Assembly: GCA_015258485.1 (NCBI GenBank)
Contig: JABZIF010000024.1
Location: forward strand, 1 to 13,589
Direction: 5' to 3'
Length of the DNA stretch: 13,589 nucleotides
Origin: Atopobiaceae bacterium
GTDB lineage: Bacteria; Actinomycetota; Coriobacteriia; Coriobacteriales; Atopobiaceae
The first letter of the stretch is position 1. Each line of letters starts with the position of its first letter. The notes below the pieces were generated by a model. It searched no databases. It saw nothing but the letters and a program-made list of their open reading frames with translations, and was not told where the DNA came from. Of the stretch, positions 13,164 to 13,589 are shown piece by piece. A program made the position numbers and the translations under genes.

Positions 13164-13589
13164 ATGGGACGTTTTACTAATCCACGTGATCTTTTCTTTG
13201 GTGAGGGTGCTCGCCACGAGGTAAAAAATCTTAAGGGTAAGAGAGCAGTTATCGTCTCTGGTGGCAGCTCAATGCGTCGTGGCGGCTTCCTGGATGACGT
13301 TGAGAACGACCTGAAGTCCGCAGGCTTTGAGGTTGCGCACATTGAGGGCGTTGAGTCCGATCCGTCTGTTGAGACGGTTATGAAGGGCGCTGCTCAGATG
13401 TCTGAGTTCCAGCCTGACTGGATTATCGCTATTGGCGGTGGCTCTCCAATTGACGCAGCTAAGGCAATGTGGATCAAATACGAGTATCCAGAGACCACTT
13501 TTGAGGACATGTGCAAGGTCTTTGGTCTTCCTGAACTCCGCACCAAGGCTCACTTCTGCGCAATTTCTTCTACTTCCGGTACCGCAACT
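13164..13589 (+). CDS. Iron-containing alcohol dehydrogenase (3' end beyond window)
   Basis: The first 142 codons of a group III, metal-dependent alcohol dehydrogenase, which reduces aldehydes to alcohols (or the reverse) with NAD(P)H, typically in fermentation. It opens with FTNPRDLFFGEGARHEV, a family N-terminus, then KGKRAVIVSGGSSMRRGGFLDDV, the Rossmann-like half. GGGSPIDAAKAMW (about residues 95-107) is the dinucleotide-binding motif, and STSGTAT at the window edge is the family's conserved threonine/glycine segment. The iron-binding histidines lie beyond the edge. ATG 13164 has a strong AAGGAGAGG ribosome site four bases ahead, and upstream in-frame sequence is non-coding. Its codons look more biased and GC-richer (GGC, CGT, CGC, TCC, GAG, AAG) than in neighbouring genes, as expected for a highly expressed enzyme. 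Confidence 0.93.
   Translation, partial: MGRFTNPRDLFFGEGARHEVKNLKGKRAVIVSGGSSMRRGGFLDDVENDLKSAGFEVAHIEGVESDPSVETVMKGAAQMSEFQPDWIIAIGGGSPIDAAKAMWIKYEYPETTFEDMCKVFGLPELRTKAHFCAISSTSGTAT

Noticed and set aside
1..13589. CRISPR array, insertion sequence or prophage genes
   Set aside because: No regularly spaced direct repeats, transposase, integrase or phage structural gene was found on either strand.

Overview
The window looks like a chromosomal segment of a moderate-GC actinobacterium, most likely class Coriobacteriia (Atopobium/Lancefieldella/Olsenella relatives). This is inferred from the gene order mfd - mazG - divIC - ppx, which resembles the actinobacterial mfd-mazG-eno-divIC-ppx block, and from base composition that is not strongly GC-rich. 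No 16S or other decisive marker is present, so the genus is a guess.

Left part (1-6636, plus strand): a housekeeping block. The 3' four-fifths of mfd (transcription-repair coupling factor) is followed 2 nt later by a Gfo/Idh/MocA-type oxidoreductase and 9 nt after that by mazG (NTP pyrophosphohydrolase). A 144-nt gap with a candidate extended -10 promoter leads to a divIC/ftsB-like divisome gene. Its stop overlaps by one base the start of a Ppx/GppA phosphatase gene. Eno, usual in this neighbourhood, is absent, and the oxidoreductase is an addition.

Middle part (6660-10561): a stretch bounded by tRNA-Leu(TAA) on the plus strand and tRNA-Glu(TTC) on the minus strand. It holds a RelBE-type toxin-antitoxin pair with a clear palindromic operator, then a two-gene transketolase operon. 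The first gene of that operon is the most striking item in the window: one uninterrupted reading frame encoding a complete GntR winged-helix domain, a UTRA ligand-binding domain and a full-length transketolase N-terminal (thiamine-diphosphate) subunit. The second gene, overlapping by 7 nt, encodes the matching C-terminal subunit. Key transketolase residues appear to be kept in both halves, so this may be a catalytically active, DNA-binding metabolic enzyme. A perfect 12-bp hairpin separates this operon from the convergent tRNA-Glu gene.

Right part (10630-13589): two tandem, homologous TPR-like proteins on the minus strand (8-nt overlap) that may read on into tRNA-Glu. An AT-rich intergenic region follows, then the first 142 codons of an iron-containing alcohol dehydrogenase on the plus strand. 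Its leader has two adjacent perfect stem-loops with the same five-base loop (AAAGG) just before a strong ribosome binding site, which suggests a regulated leader.
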